From the NCBI RefSeq assembly GCF_947179165.1, contig NC_077248.1:49440232-49504231 (forward strand): a DNA stretch of 64,000 nt, written 5' to 3'. The notes beneath the pieces are model-generated. The model searched no databases. It was not told the DNA's origin and saw only the letters and a list, made by a program, of their open reading frames with translations. The translations under genes were made by a program, and so were the position numbers. Shown here piece after piece: positions 37,691 to 49,042 of the stretch (position 1 is its first letter; every line of letters starts with the position of its first letter). The stretch is from Solanum dulcamara. Lineage: Eukaryota > Streptophyta > Magnoliopsida > Solanales > Solanaceae.

Positions 37691-38520
37691 TAATATTCTT
37701 AGGGGATTGTCTTTGCCACTCTGTTTGGCGTCATGGCATTTGATTGCCGCTAGGTGTACCTTTCCCAAGTTGTGAGACATGTGAGGGTTGTGGAGAAGGC
37801 ATGTTTTGAGGTATATTGAGATAGTGGTAAGATTCCTCTCTATCACTACAGTGGTAACAGCATCCCACTTTGGGGTGAGTATCAATTCAATGAGGGCCAT
37901 CTTCCCTCTCAACCTATCAGGATCGCAACAATGGCACTTTATATTCCATAAGGTTATGAGATAGACCATTGAGCCTATGGTGGACAGAGTTTATGTCAGA
38001 CTTCTTAGGGTGAGTATATTGGGCCTTCGGGTATTAGAGATTATTCTATTCCACCTGGGTCCTTCCAGTAGGTTGATATTAGTGACGATTGTTATGAGTA
38101 TGGCAAGATAGGCCACTTTTGTTAGAAATTATTGCAGGACCCCAATATAGTCATCTAGGGGTGGTTCTTAGGGTGTTACAAATGGTCCATAGTTTGTCAA
38201 AGACAGTGATGGGAGTTCATCTCATTCTTCACGTTGGGCTTTAAACTATAAGGGTTGCTATAATTGTAGGGAGTTTGATCACTAGTCTAGGGAGATCCCT
38301 CGATAAGAGTTATTCTTTTAGACATTTGAGACTTTTCTTACTCCTCGTGCTAGAGCAGTGGGACCTTATTGCATCTGTAGGGAGCTTGGCCACCAGTCTA
38401 AAGAGTTTTCTTATTATCGGACCAGTGTGTAATTTTCTCAGCCAAGTCAGTCTTATGGGTTTATGTTTCCTCTAGTTAAAGGTAGTGCTCAAAGTGTTGC
38501 TAGTAGTACTTCAGGTTTTA
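37691..38520 (+). pseudogene. gag remnant of element B (gypsy) with several zinc-knuckle-like motifs
   Basis: Plus-strand reading with many stops. Three cysteine-rich motifs follow each other: CYEYGKIGHF near 38090 (second Cys changed to Tyr), CYNCREFDH near 38263, and YCICRELGHQSKEF near 38370. These are CCHC knuckles of the nucleocapsid type, each damaged. Neither a start codon nor a capsid core can be placed with confidence. The left part is cut at the junction with LTR A. It lies about 2.1 kb upstream of a B LTR start. Confidence 0.6.
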
Positions 38521-40628
38521 TGGTCGACGTTAGTCAGAATCTGTTCTATGCTTCTACATGTTGGTCGGAGGCCAAGGATCCAGGTATCAGTTATATTTGT
38601 CCGGTTTCATTATTTTTCCTTTCATTGTATGTGTTGTGTGGTTTTGGGATTTTCATACCTGTACATGCCTAATTAACTTGTTATTTACTTCCTGACTATG
38701 GTGGAAACCTTAATTAGACTTGTGTATATATGCTTTTATGTTGTAGTCGATTTATTTTAGTAGTGGATCTACTAGGTCAAGTTTCTATGTTGAGAAGTGG
38801 TGGTTGAGCAACTCCCCGTGCCTTTGCCTTAGTGGCTATATTATGAGTTTGTCGTTGGGCTAGTTACCTTTTTCTTTTTGTCTCTCTTACCATTTACTTT
38901 TGTTGTGGTGCTGAACCATGTTAGATAAATGGCTAGAGCAGTTTTATTTGTTCTGGGGGTTATGGTGTTGGTGGATCTAGTTGGCTTAGAAGGTCGCTTT
39001 AGTTGCGTGCCATCCTGTGGACTAGTGGTTGAGTAGCTTTTCTTACTATTGTGCATAGCTAGCTTTACTTTGACTAGTATTTCTCTTCTGCCTTTTTTGG
39101 TTTCTTTGCTTAGATGACTTTTTTTGTTGCTTGGTATCTTTTGGTTCATAGGTAAGAGGTTGGCTATTGAGGCAATGTCTAAATAGAAGGGTAGCCTTTT
39201 TGTGGGTTTGGACATATCCCGCTTGTCGGTTCTTTCTTATGCCTCATTAGTATCTTCAGCCCTTAGGATGCAAAGTTGAGGTTTACTCTTACCTACCTGG
39301 TTGATTTCTTTGTGGCAGTCTTGGTGGTTTAGTTTTGTGGTAGTTTGGAGATTTATGGTTGTTGGAGTTGTAATAAAGGTAGTATAGCCTTATATGGTAT
39401 TATGGTAATCCTAATTGGCCATCTCTTCCCTTTTCCTTAGTTTTATTATTGATTGTGAAGTGGTGGTCTACTTGTTCAATCTTTTGAAACCTCCTCATTT
39501 GAGGGTTTTTGTGCCGACTATGGCTATTTAGGAATTTGGGGAGTATGATCTCACGCAGTACCTTGTTATGACTATGGTTGGTTCTTTGTGGCTGTGTTAG
39601 TACCCATCTAAGCTTTGTTTGCCAATTGGAGTAGTGGTGTTCATTGGTGGCTTCTGAGGTAGCCTAAGCTGGAGGATGGAAAGTTGCCTAAAAGGTTCAT
39701 TTCTTTTCAAGATAGGATCAAAGTAATATGTGGAAGTTTATTCTTGTTCAAATGCAAATTCTTCTTTTGCCATATTCGCTAGTATTCAATGTTTGTTGAT
39801 GGGAGTTGGTGCCCTTGGACCATTACAGATTGGTTGACTATGCTTATACTCTACCTACCAGCTTGGTTTTCCCTTGGTCTAGGGTGGTTGGATCACATCT
39901 GTGCTCATAGAGTAGTTATGGACATATGTTGTTGGCTGTTCAGGAGTTCCTATGGTAGAAGTAAGTCACTCGAGATAGGCTCAGTGCAGCCTTTTTGTAG
40001 ACTGGATAATCACTCTTTTGAGTGGAGTGTTAGTTTCAGAAGTTGAGCTTCATCTTGGGTTGTTGGTTTTTGAAGATGAGATTGGAATTTTGGGTCTTGC
40101 CCTAAATTATGTTTCTTGGCAGGTGTCGCTTGTCGATCTTATATAGAGTATGTAACTCCTTCGAGGTTTATATGGTATGGTTCTGTAAGTAAGTTTCAGA
40201 TGGTGTTGGAGGTGTTTAGGTTAGGTAAATATCGGCAAAATATTGTTGGTGGCTAGAAAACATTGGGTTTTGAGAATAAGGCAGGTATTTTTAATTGTGA
40301 GTTCAGTTGAATCAACCATGGTTCTGTGTTTCTCATTTTGGTGGTTCCAGTGTAGTTTTAATTTCCTCAGACATATTTGGTTCCTTAGATCAAGTTTAGG
40401 TTTGTTGGGCGAGATTTGGAGCCAAAAAAGGATACTGGAGGAGTTTTGGATCCTTGACATAAAATTGAGGATTTTTCTCTAAAAGTGAGTTTTATGATGG
40501 CAGTGTTCGACCCGAGAGTGTGGATAGTCTGGCAAAGCATGTAGGCCTAGTACCTTCATCTTTTCGTACCTTCAGGTTGTAATTGTCCTTCTATTTTTAC
40601 GAATGAAAGTTCGTTTAGTAGTGGATGT
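38521..40628 (+). other. Interior of element B, no domain recognised
   Basis: Frames are short and hydrophobic on translation. I cannot recognise protease, RT, RNase H or integrase motifs. The last 60 bp ('acgaatgaaagttcg', 'tagtagtgga') resemble the usual tail of gypsy interiors before a 3' LTR. Confidence 0.5.
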
Positions 40629-42115
40629 TATAATGATCCTCTAGGTCATTTCCTCCATTTTCCTATTTTTTAGCGTTTAGAGATTTGTTTTAGTGAGGCT
40701 AATTCATTTATGACTTGCTGGGCCTGAATGTTCGTTCGCTTGGTCGTTCGTTTGGATTTTATCCCAATGTCTATATTTTAGAGCTCTTAGAGCTTGAACG
40801 ATTGACTTTAGTCAAAAATCTCAAAAAATGACTTCAGAATGGAATTCTAACAATTCCATCAGCTCTGCAATGAACATTTTAGGCTAGTGGCATAGTTGGC
40901 TCGCTTCTCAAGGCCTTTGATGCGAATTTGAGCTATTAGGCATTTTAGCCTTTAAAATTGGGCCTAAGTTTGACCTTGTTCAACATTTTTAGTAAATCTG
41001 CTCGAAATGAAATTTTGTCAGTGTAGTTACTCTGGAATATCGAGTTTGTTCTAAATTGACTATTTGTACACTTTTTGAGGCTTCTAATCTCATTTTAGTA
41101 CATCTCATAAAATTATCAAAATGGCGCTTGAGTGGGGGACCCATTTTTTATCGAGATGAGCTGATGGAAATTTTGATTGTGACATTGAGTCCAGAACATT
41201 AAATTTTGTAGGGGTAGCATAGTTTGTTTGCACGAACGGGGTTCCAAATGAATCCCAAGCACTCTGTCCGAGAGTCCTAATTTGGGAAAAACCAACTAAT
41301 ATGCATCAGCTGGTGCAAACCAAATTTTTTCTTCATACTCGCTCCATGGAGGCCACATTCGTGGAAGCAAAGACTTTGGCCTCTGCACTCGCAGGCGTGA
41401 GGCTGCATTCATGAAGTTCTAAGGGATTAGCCTCCACATTCGCAAGTCCCCTATCGCGTTTGCAGAGCCTTGTGGCTTGACCCATCACATTTGGCATGGC
41501 CCTATAGCGTATATGGAGATAGAGGGTTTGGTCTCCACGTTCACAGACCTCTTCCTCCTCGTTCGTGTAGAACAAATTTTTCTAGGTTTTTAAATTAAAA
41601 GACAGACGTGATTCAGCTAAGTCCCATTTTGTATTTTGGTATTTTGGGAGCTATAGAGCTCTGTTTAGACAATTTCTAGTGCTGGGTGTTTTAGTGGATC
41701 ATGGCTATGCATAGGAGTATTCAAGGAGCTTTGAAAGTCATCGTATTGAAGTAATTTCTGCCTCAAAGGGTCTACCCAAGGTTGGATGAAATCTTTTAAG
41801 GGTGAATTCATTCCATGAGTAGATGTCTTCCTTTTAGAGCATCGAATTATGTCCCATTTTGGGACACAAGTTAAGTAAGCTGAAATGAATCTTTTCATAG
41901 AGTCAATTTTGGGATTTCTAGGAGGGTCCTACAGTCTTAATTTAGCCCCGATTTTGGGTCCGTCTCTAATTAATGTGATTTTCATGTCAAAACATTTGTA
42001 TTGACATCGTGATCAATATTTTGTTGGCGTGGCAGTAATTAGGGATGATTCGAAGGTGGAAAAGTTCAATTTGATGGATTTGAAGCGCACATAATCAGCT
42101 TCGAGGTAGGCTAGT
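40629..42115 (+). mobile_element. 3' LTR B, first 1.5 kb
   Basis: Starts TATAATGATCC, a decayed TGTAATGACC, and follows LTR B through the 'ttcgc' word cluster (41330-41580) to about 42115. There it is fused to the last part of an LTR A. The end of this LTR is probably 57985-59773. Confidence 0.8.
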
Positions 42116-42584
42116 GTTTCCTACTTAGTGCATTTCATGTACTATCACATACTTTTTTCCTACATTATATTATAATTTAGGGTAGGACGATCATCGCGCA
42201 CCTCCTATTCGTGAGTAGAGTTGAGCTTATACTTCTACTTTTGGTGAGTCCTCATGCTTTGAGGACAAGACTTTCATATTTCTTATTCTTATGACTTTCT
42301 TATGCCTTCTTAGATGAGCTAGGAGCTTGTCTTATGCCCCCATCTAGTTAGTAAAGGCATGTTGGATGTCATAGAGTCTATGTTGTCTTTCATTCGAGTT
42401 GAGACTTATTTTATTTTATCGAGACTTTCATGTTAAGGCTTTATTTCTGTGTCCATGTCTTAGCTTTGTTGCTTTACTTACCTTATGTATGCTCATGAAT
42501 GATATGCTAAGAGGCTTAGTTGGGGTCCTTCGGGATTCCAATCCCTTTGCCGCACCTAGGGTCTAGCTTGAGTCATGACAAACT

Positions 42585-42596
42585 TGGTATCAGATC
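42585..42596 (+). other. Primer-binding site of element A2 (Met tRNA)
   Basis: TGGTATCAGATC lies 4 nt after the LTR end TGACA (42576-42580). It differs from the common site only near the end. Confidence 0.85.
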
Positions 42597-42795
42597 CCAA
42601 GGCTTAAAGTTTCCTAGGGAGTCCAATATGTCACATCAAATATAGTCTTGTCATTAATATGAAGAGTGTCACATCTATGAATAGGAGGCTACAAGGCCTC
42701 TTAGGAAAAACATCACTTCCTTCATGATCTTATCGTACGATAGAGTTGAATTCTATAGGGATTCCTTCTAACTCTTGTCTTACTTGTTTTAGAAT

Positions 42796-43225
42796 ATGTC
42801 TCATCAAGAAGAAAAAAGGCAGAAGATTCAAGATGGTAGCTTTCCCACTCCGGTTGACCTACCCTCAAATGTCGATATCTCTAATGCAGAGTTTTATGAT
42901 GCCATCTTGTTTTTAGCTGAGTGGTGACCACATAATTGAATCAACAATTAGTAACTGTTGTGAGAATGAATGTTAAGAAAAGGAAATGGGTGAGAAAAAG
43001 TAATATTAGGAGAGGAAATGAATTTAACCATCAGAGGATGTCAAAGGGGGAAATATCTGCCTCATATTCGAAGAAAAGTGACGGAAAGGAAAAATCCTAT
43101 TCTTGTGTTACTGGTGTGATAAGAATCATTTAGGTAAGTACTTGGCCAGCATAAAAAGTTGCTATGGTTTTGGCGAGAGTGGACATATGAGGAGGGACTA
43201 TCCAATGGCTTTTAGGAAGGGAATG
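42796..43225 (+). pseudogene. A2 gag, with large internal deletion
   Basis: Starts at ATG 42796 (MSHQEEKRQK), about 200 bp after the primer site, and has the SNVDISNAEF stretch usual near the gag N-terminus. A stop follows within 50 codons. The sequence then jumps to the basic linker (42936 onward, KKRKWVRKS), skipping the capsid core. The zinc knuckle near 43160 reads CYGFGESGHMRRD, with Phe where the second Cys should be and the last Cys changed. Non-functional. Confidence 0.75.
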
Positions 43226-43960
43226 GATATTCGTTTCCAGGTTGAGCCTAGTGATTTTTTAGATTGCCTGACCCAACAAGGTACTTCATTCAATATGTTG
43301 AAAGTTTTTGACTTTGATGTTTATGAATTATTAGATCCGGGTGCTACTCTATCATTTGTTACTCCTTATCTTCCTATGAAATTCATTGTTAGTCCCGAGA
43401 TCTTATTAGAACCTTTTTTGGTATATACTCCTATTGGTGATTTAGTTGTGGCTAAGAGAGTCTATTGAAATTAGTAGTTTCACTTTTTCATAAACTCACC
43501 TCAGTTGATTTTATAGAACTGGATATGACCGAGTTTGATGTTATACTCGGTATGAATTGGCTTCATGCATGCTATGCTTCTATATGTTGTAGAACCCTTG
43601 TGGTCAAGTTTCAGTTCCCTAATGAGCCAGTCCTAGAATGGAAATGTAGTAATTCCATGTTTAAAGGATAATTTATTTTGTGCCTTAAAGCTCAAAAAAT
43701 AATTTCTAAGAGTTGTATCTACTATCTAGTCCAAATTAGAGATACGAATTTCGAAGATCCTACTCTTGAATTAGTTTTAGTTGTTAATGAATTTTTAGAA
43801 GTTTTCCCCGATGATCTCCCATGTATCCCTCTAGAAAGGAAAATAGACTTTGGTAGTGATTTTATCCCCGAAACCCAACCTCTCTCTATTCCTCCTTATT
43901 GTGTGGATCTAGCAGAACTTAAAGTACCTAAGGATCAATTAAAGGACTAATTAGACTAGG
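43226..43960 (+). pseudogene. A2 protease and first residues of reverse transcriptase
   Basis: Aspartic protease: LLDPGATLSF near 43330 followed by VTPYLPMKF. The second protease half is in another frame from 43465, with FDVILGMNWLHACYASI. Then come the linker to RT (NEFLEVFPDDLP, near 43780) and the first RT residues (RKIDFGSDFIPETQPLSIPPY). The frame ends at 43950, and the whole RT core, including the catalytic YxDD region, is absent; the next readable part is RNase H. Stops and frame changes prevent function. Confidence 0.85.
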
Positions 43961-44500
43961 GTTTTCATTTATTGCTTCATCTTTTACCGAGTTGACCTAA
44001 ATGAAACGGAAATCCCAATAGTCATAAGCATGTGAGGAAGGTTTCTAAGAGTTGAAAGATAGGCTTACTTCCACTCCCATGTTGAATTTATTGGAAGGTT
44101 TTGATGGGTTTATTGTGTATTGTGATGCTTCACTAGTTGGTCTTGGTTATGTTCTAATGCAGAATGGTAAAGTGATAACTATGCTTCTAGGCAACTCAAG
44201 GTCCATGAGAAGAACTACCTAACGCATGACTTGGAGTTAGCGACTGTGGTTTTTGCTTTGAAGTTGTGGATACACTACCTTTATGGTGTCTATGTTAATG
44301 TATTCACCTATCATAAGAGCCGGCAATATGTGTTCACTCAAAAGGATTTGAATCTTCAACAAAGGAGATGACTTGAATTGTTCAAAGATTATGACATGAG
44401 TGTGTTATACCATTCAAGAAAAGCCAATGTGGTTGCAGTCACTCTTAGTAGATTGTCCATGAACAGTGTTGCTTATGTTAAGGACGAGAAGAAATAATTA
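43961..44500 (+). pseudogene. A2 RNase H domain, broken
   Basis: Begins with an FxELKDRLTSTPML type stretch, then FIVYCDASLVGLGYVLMQ near 44110, which includes the first catalytic Asp. A one-base deletion at about 44180 shifts frame; reading resumes with [15 protein letters not shown] and LELFKDYDMSVLYHSRKAN, where Val-Ala-Val-Thr replaces the usual VADAL. Several stops interrupt it. Confidence 0.8.
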
Positions 44501-45945
44501 GTTTGGGACGTTCATAGATTAGCTCGTTTGGGTGTTCAATTGGTTGATTCCAAGGATGGTGGAGTAATTGTTCAAAATGGTTCTAAATCGTCTCTTATGG
44601 TGGATGTAAAGGCCAAGCAAGATACTGATCCTACTTTGATTGATCTGAAGAAAGCAGTTGTTGAAAAGGCCATTGACGCTTTTTCTCATTGGGGAAAATT
44701 GTGTTTTGAGATATCAAGAACAATTATGTGTTCCACAAAGATGTATAATGATTTGAGCGAAGTGTATTGGTGAAATGACATGAAGAGGGATATTGCAGAG
44801 CTTGTGGCAAAATGTCCTAATTGTCAACAAGTAAAGGTTGAGCACCAAAACTCTAGAGGTTTTTCTTAAGATATTGAGATTCCTACTATAAATTGGGAAG
44901 CCTTGAATATGGACTTCATTACAGGTTTTCCTCGTATGCGTAGGCAACATGATTCGATTTGGGTGGTCGTTGATCAAATGACTAAGTCAACTTATTTTCA
45001 TCTGGTTAAGACCTCATTTTCAGCTAAAAACTATGCTAAATTATATATCTGAGAGTTGGTTAAGCTTCATGGTGTCCCATTGTCTATCATTTCGAATCGA
45101 GGTACTTAGTTTACATCTCAATTTTAGAGATCTTTCCAAAAGTGTCTTGGTACTCAAGTGAAGCTTAGTATAACTTTTCACCCTCGGAAGGATGGTGAGG
45201 CCTAGTGTACTATTCAAACCTTAGAAGACATGTTGAGAGCCTTTGTTATTAATTTTAAAGGTAATTGGGATAATCATTTGCTATTAACAGAGTTCACCTA
45301 TAATAACAGTTATCATTCCATTATTCATATGGCTCCATTTGAGGCCTTATATTGTCGGAAGTGTAGATCTCTTATTGGTTGGTTTAAAGTCAGTGGATTT
45401 TCCTTGATAGGACCCGAGTTAGTGCATGAGTCTATGGAAAAGGTTATATTGATTAGAGAAAGATTCAAGACTGCCCAGAGTCGACAAAAGTCCTACTCGG
45501 ATATAAGGAGAAGAGAACTTGAATTTGAGACTAATGATTGGGTTTTTATAGAAATCTCACCCATGAAGGGTGTGATGAGTTATGGCAAGAGAGGGAAGCT
45601 TAGCCCCCTCTATGTTGGTCCATATCAGATTTTGAAGTGAATTGGGAAGGTGGCATATGAGTTGGATTTGCCTTCTGATTTTGCATCGGTGCATTAATTA
45701 TTCCATGTGTCTTTGTTGAGGAAGTTTATTGGTGATCCTAGCTCTATTGTGCCTTTGGAAAGAAATGGTATAAAAGAGAGACTATCATATGAGAAGGTTC
45801 CAGTTGAGATCTTAGACCGACAAGTTAGGAGGTTGAGAAATAAGGAAATATCTTCAGTTAAAGTTTTATGGAGGAACTGAGAGGTTGATAGGTCTAAATG
45901 GAAAGCTAAAGCTGATATAATTTCAATATATCCTCATCTCTTTCC
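44501..45945 (+). pseudogene. A2 integrase with chromodomain-like tail, broken
   Basis: Nearly one frame with a handful of stops. The HHCC zinc part is half kept (CPNCQQVKVEH near 44813); the His pair is damaged. The core has NMDFITGFPR (first Asp kept, near 44905), then ISNRGT near 45095 (second catalytic Asp is Asn), and the catalytic Glu codon near 45200 is a TAG stop. Open frame 45230-45640 covers EFTYNNSYHS, MAPFEALY and the C-terminal ISPMKGVMSYGKRGKLSP module. After VAYELDLP and LFHVSLLRKF comes a chromodomain-like stretch, ILDRQVRRLRNKEISSVKVL, near 45800-45870. Chromodomain-bearing integrases target heterochromatin (known for chromoviruses). Inactive here. Confidence 0.9.
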
Positions 45946-46193
45946 TTCTGTTTCTAGTTGTGGTATTGAGTTCCTTCATGATCCACTCACCCAAAATATT
46001 GTGTTTCAGTCATTCTCATGTTTTTATATGCATTCATGTTCATGAAATAAGTTTTAATGTCATGTTTTACCTTGGGATTGAATATTCCATGTTTTATGCA
46101 TTGTCGGTGCATTTTCCATTCATGTTGGACTTCTATGTTTCTTTCCTATTCCATTCATGCTAGCTTGAGTTTCATTCAAGGATTAAAGTTCCC

Positions 46194-46206
46194 AAATGGG
46201 AGATAT
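46194..46206 (+). other. Polypurine tract of A2
   Basis: The sequence AAATGGGAGATAT directly precedes the 3' LTR start at 46207. A related form precedes the LTR at 36196. Confidence 0.75.
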
Positions 46207-48289
46207 TGTAACACTCTGAAAGTGGGAAAGTTGGGAAATAGGGTTTAAGATGAAAATCTCATCTTTGGCACCAGGTGGTCCTTCACGGAGCCTTTCACAG
46301 GCCATGGTGCTCTTCATGAGCCGTGGAGAGAAATCGTGAAGATGCACTGGTGAAAGGGAAATTTAGGAGAAAAGACCACAAATGGCTCATGGCTCGTGGT
46401 GTGAACCACGAGCTGTGATGACGTCCGTGAACCTAACTCCTCAGGCTTCAGTTTAGGGTAAGTACCATGAGAGGGTCCAAGACCTGTGGTGGACATCAAG
46501 AGCCATAGTTGCCTCCGTGGAAGTCACCTCCCCAAACCTTAAGTCCACTCACCACGACCACCACCACGTGAAGTGGTGAGCTTCCAGGACCTAGGTGGGA
46601 CCTCCGTCCAAGTGCCCGAGTTAGATTTAAGTACAGGGGTTGTTTGATCTTTTCCTATGTTTTAATTAATGCATGTGGATGGTTTTAGGGGCTTATTCTA
46701 TCCTAATAACTACCCTATTCCCTCATAACCCTCTACTTCTCACCCAAACACTAAAAACCCAAAATCTTCTATCTAAAGTCTTCTCTCAAGAACCTTCCTC
46801 TTCCTCAAGCAATTCAAAGAGATATTCAAGCCAAGTCTCTAATCAAGAGCAAAATTTGTACCTCTAAGATCAAAGGTATGTGTGAATTCATCCATGGGAC
46901 CTTTCACCCATGGAGTCCCATGTTATCTCTCAAAATCGCGTATGAATTCTTTTTTTAAGAGCCCTAATTTCATGAATTTGCATTGGTTCTTCTTTTTTAT
47001 GATATATCTTATGACTATTGATCAAATTATGCATAATTCAAATCTTGTTGCATGATTTCAAGTTGAATTTCAAAGGCCCATGTTATATGCTATTTCAAGT
47101 ATGTTTTCAAGGAACTATGATCATGATTTTCAAGTAATTTCAATAAAATCTTTATTAAGGACTACCAAGGTTTATGAATGATCCATGAAAGATTATGAAT
47201 GATGTTTTAAGCAAGAATTTAAAGTGTGATAAAGTAGTTCTCATAAAATCATGTTAAACAAGTATAAAGGTTGTGATGGGTTTTCCTCACACACTCATGA
47301 TGAAGATGATGAATGAGCTATTCTTATGTTTATTTTATAATGTTAGATTGGTATCTATTATTGTCTTTCCTAATAAAGTTAATGACTATGTTTTCATGAA
47401 ATTCCGTTGGAATAATGACTAAGCACAGAGAGAAATTTAAGGTGGGGTTTGGTTTGATAGCCAAAGTAGTTACCCAAGGGAATCCTAGTAGCAAACTTAG
47501 TTCTTAACTACGTTTCCCGCATAGGTTTAAAAGTTACAATATGGCGTAGCTAGTAGATCCACATATAGCACAATGATAGAGGAAGTATTATCACAGAGTC
47601 TACCTTGGCAAGTAGCCTCCCCCTTCTCAGTGTGGGAGTACATCGAATTTCATGTTATAGCTCCCATGGTATTATATATCGGTTAAAGGTCCTATCCCAC
47701 ACAAAAGGTTTATGTAAAGTTATAAGTCCTCACGATAATATTTTTGATGCATTGACCACATGATTATGATGATTTAAATATTTTTAAGGCTTTAATCATT
47801 TTTTAAGATAATGGTCAGGCATCCCATATTCATATTGATTATGTACTATATCCATTGCTCATGCATACTTATCACATACTTAGTGCATTCTATGTACTAA
47901 CGCATACTTTTTGCCTATATTGTATCATAATGTAGGGTAGGACAATCATCGCGCACCTCTAGAGTTGAGCTTATAATTTCACTTTTAGCAAGTCCTCAAG
48001 CGTCGAGGTCAAGAATTTCATCTTTCCTGTTCTTATAACTTTCTTATGTTGTCTTACGTGATCTAGGATCTTATGTTATACCCCATCTAGTTAGTAGAGA
48101 CATATTAGATGTCATGAAGTCTATGTTGTCTTTCATTCGAGTTGAGACTTTATTTCCATATCTATGTCGTAGATTTGTTGCTTTACTTACCTTATGTATT
48201 CTCATGAATGATATACTAAGAGGCTTGGTTGAATTCCTCTGGGATTTGAATCATTGTATAGAACCTAGGCTCTAGTTTGGGTCATGACA
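46207..48289 (+). mobile_element. 3' LTR of A2, complete
   Basis: TGTAACACTC..GGGTCATGACA, 2083 bp. It holds the CACGG/CCGTGG/CCATGG dyad cluster (46260-46620), a donor-like CAAAGGTATGTG at 46871, and the mid-part shared with LTR C. Reference copy for family A in this window. Confidence 0.92.
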
Positions 48290-49042
48290 AATATGATTTA
48301 ATTAAATAAGAGATGAATAATTCACATACTTACTGTAACGAGTATGAAAATCTAAAATCTTCAATTGAATTGGAATGTAAACGTCGGTAACAAAAGTCCA
48401 AGAATTCAAGAATTAAAGCCAAAAGTAGTTTATGCCTTAATCTCAAACCCAAAAATGTGCATAATACACTAAAAACCCAAAAAAACGTATGTATAGACAA
48501 CTAATCCTAAATAAACCAAATCTAGGAAAAAGAGGTCGGTTAGCTTCTACGACCTACGGGTCGTAGGTCCTTGAATGGCTCGTGTGATGCACTCATAAAA
48601 ACCAGTGGCTAGACTATCTTCATAAATTCTTCTATGAAAGAGACCTACGGATCGTAGAACCATCAATGGCTCGTCCTGCCAACTCATAGTCTGAGTCTTT
48701 AATTTTCACCTCTCTGATTCTCAATGCACGAATATCTTCTACGGCTCGTAAAAACATCTATAGCTCGTAGGATGACTTCGAAGCTTCAAAATAATTCTCC
48801 GTTCCTTAGACTCTTACCTATGAGGTCTACCTACGTCTCATGAAAGGAACCACGACTCGTAGCATAGGCTCATAAGCTGCCAAAACTTATGCCTACAACA
48901 CTGCCTTATTCTATTTTCTCAACCGAAACCTATTTTCCTACAAATCAAGCACAAACAACATCAAATCTACTAATATATGCTTAAAAACATGATATTTCTC
49001 AAGTTTAAAGCATTATAAGTATCGTAAATACACGGTACATCA
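48290..49042 (-). repeat. 3' LTR of element E, truncated
   Basis: Matches 57240-57984 closely, plus a short piece equal to 56718-56750 ('atatgatttaatt', 'aataagagatgaa'); about 500 bp between them is missing here. Left end cut by A2. Dyad words around CTACGG..CGTAGG lie at 48540-48880. Confidence 0.85.

Larger units (their letters stand above)
42116..48289 (+). mobile_element. Element A2: Tekay/Del-like chromovirus, 5' LTR truncated
   Basis: Order: last 465 bp of the 5' LTR (42116-42580), Met-tRNA primer site, gag, protease, RNase H, integrase, chromodomain-like tail, purine tract and complete 3' LTR (46207-48289). The RT core is almost entirely deleted and gag has a large internal deletion. 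The 5 bp after the 3' LTR, AATAT, occur in LTR E at the matching place (56717-56721 region), so A2 had inserted into E's LTR. The left target copy was lost with the 5' LTR. Confidence 0.85.

Noticed and set aside
37661..37969. 102-codon minus-strand frame
   Set aside because: Antisense across the junction of LTR A and the B gag remnant; no motif.
38841..39215. 124-codon minus-strand frame, basic and Ser/Thr/Lys-rich
   Set aside because: Antisense in the B interior; composition follows from base bias, no domain seen.
36196..48289. One full-length A element with LTRs at 36196 and 46207
   Set aside because: The LTR at 36196 is preceded by A interior tail and interrupted by B interior plus LTR B; the true A2 5' LTR remnant is 42116-42580.
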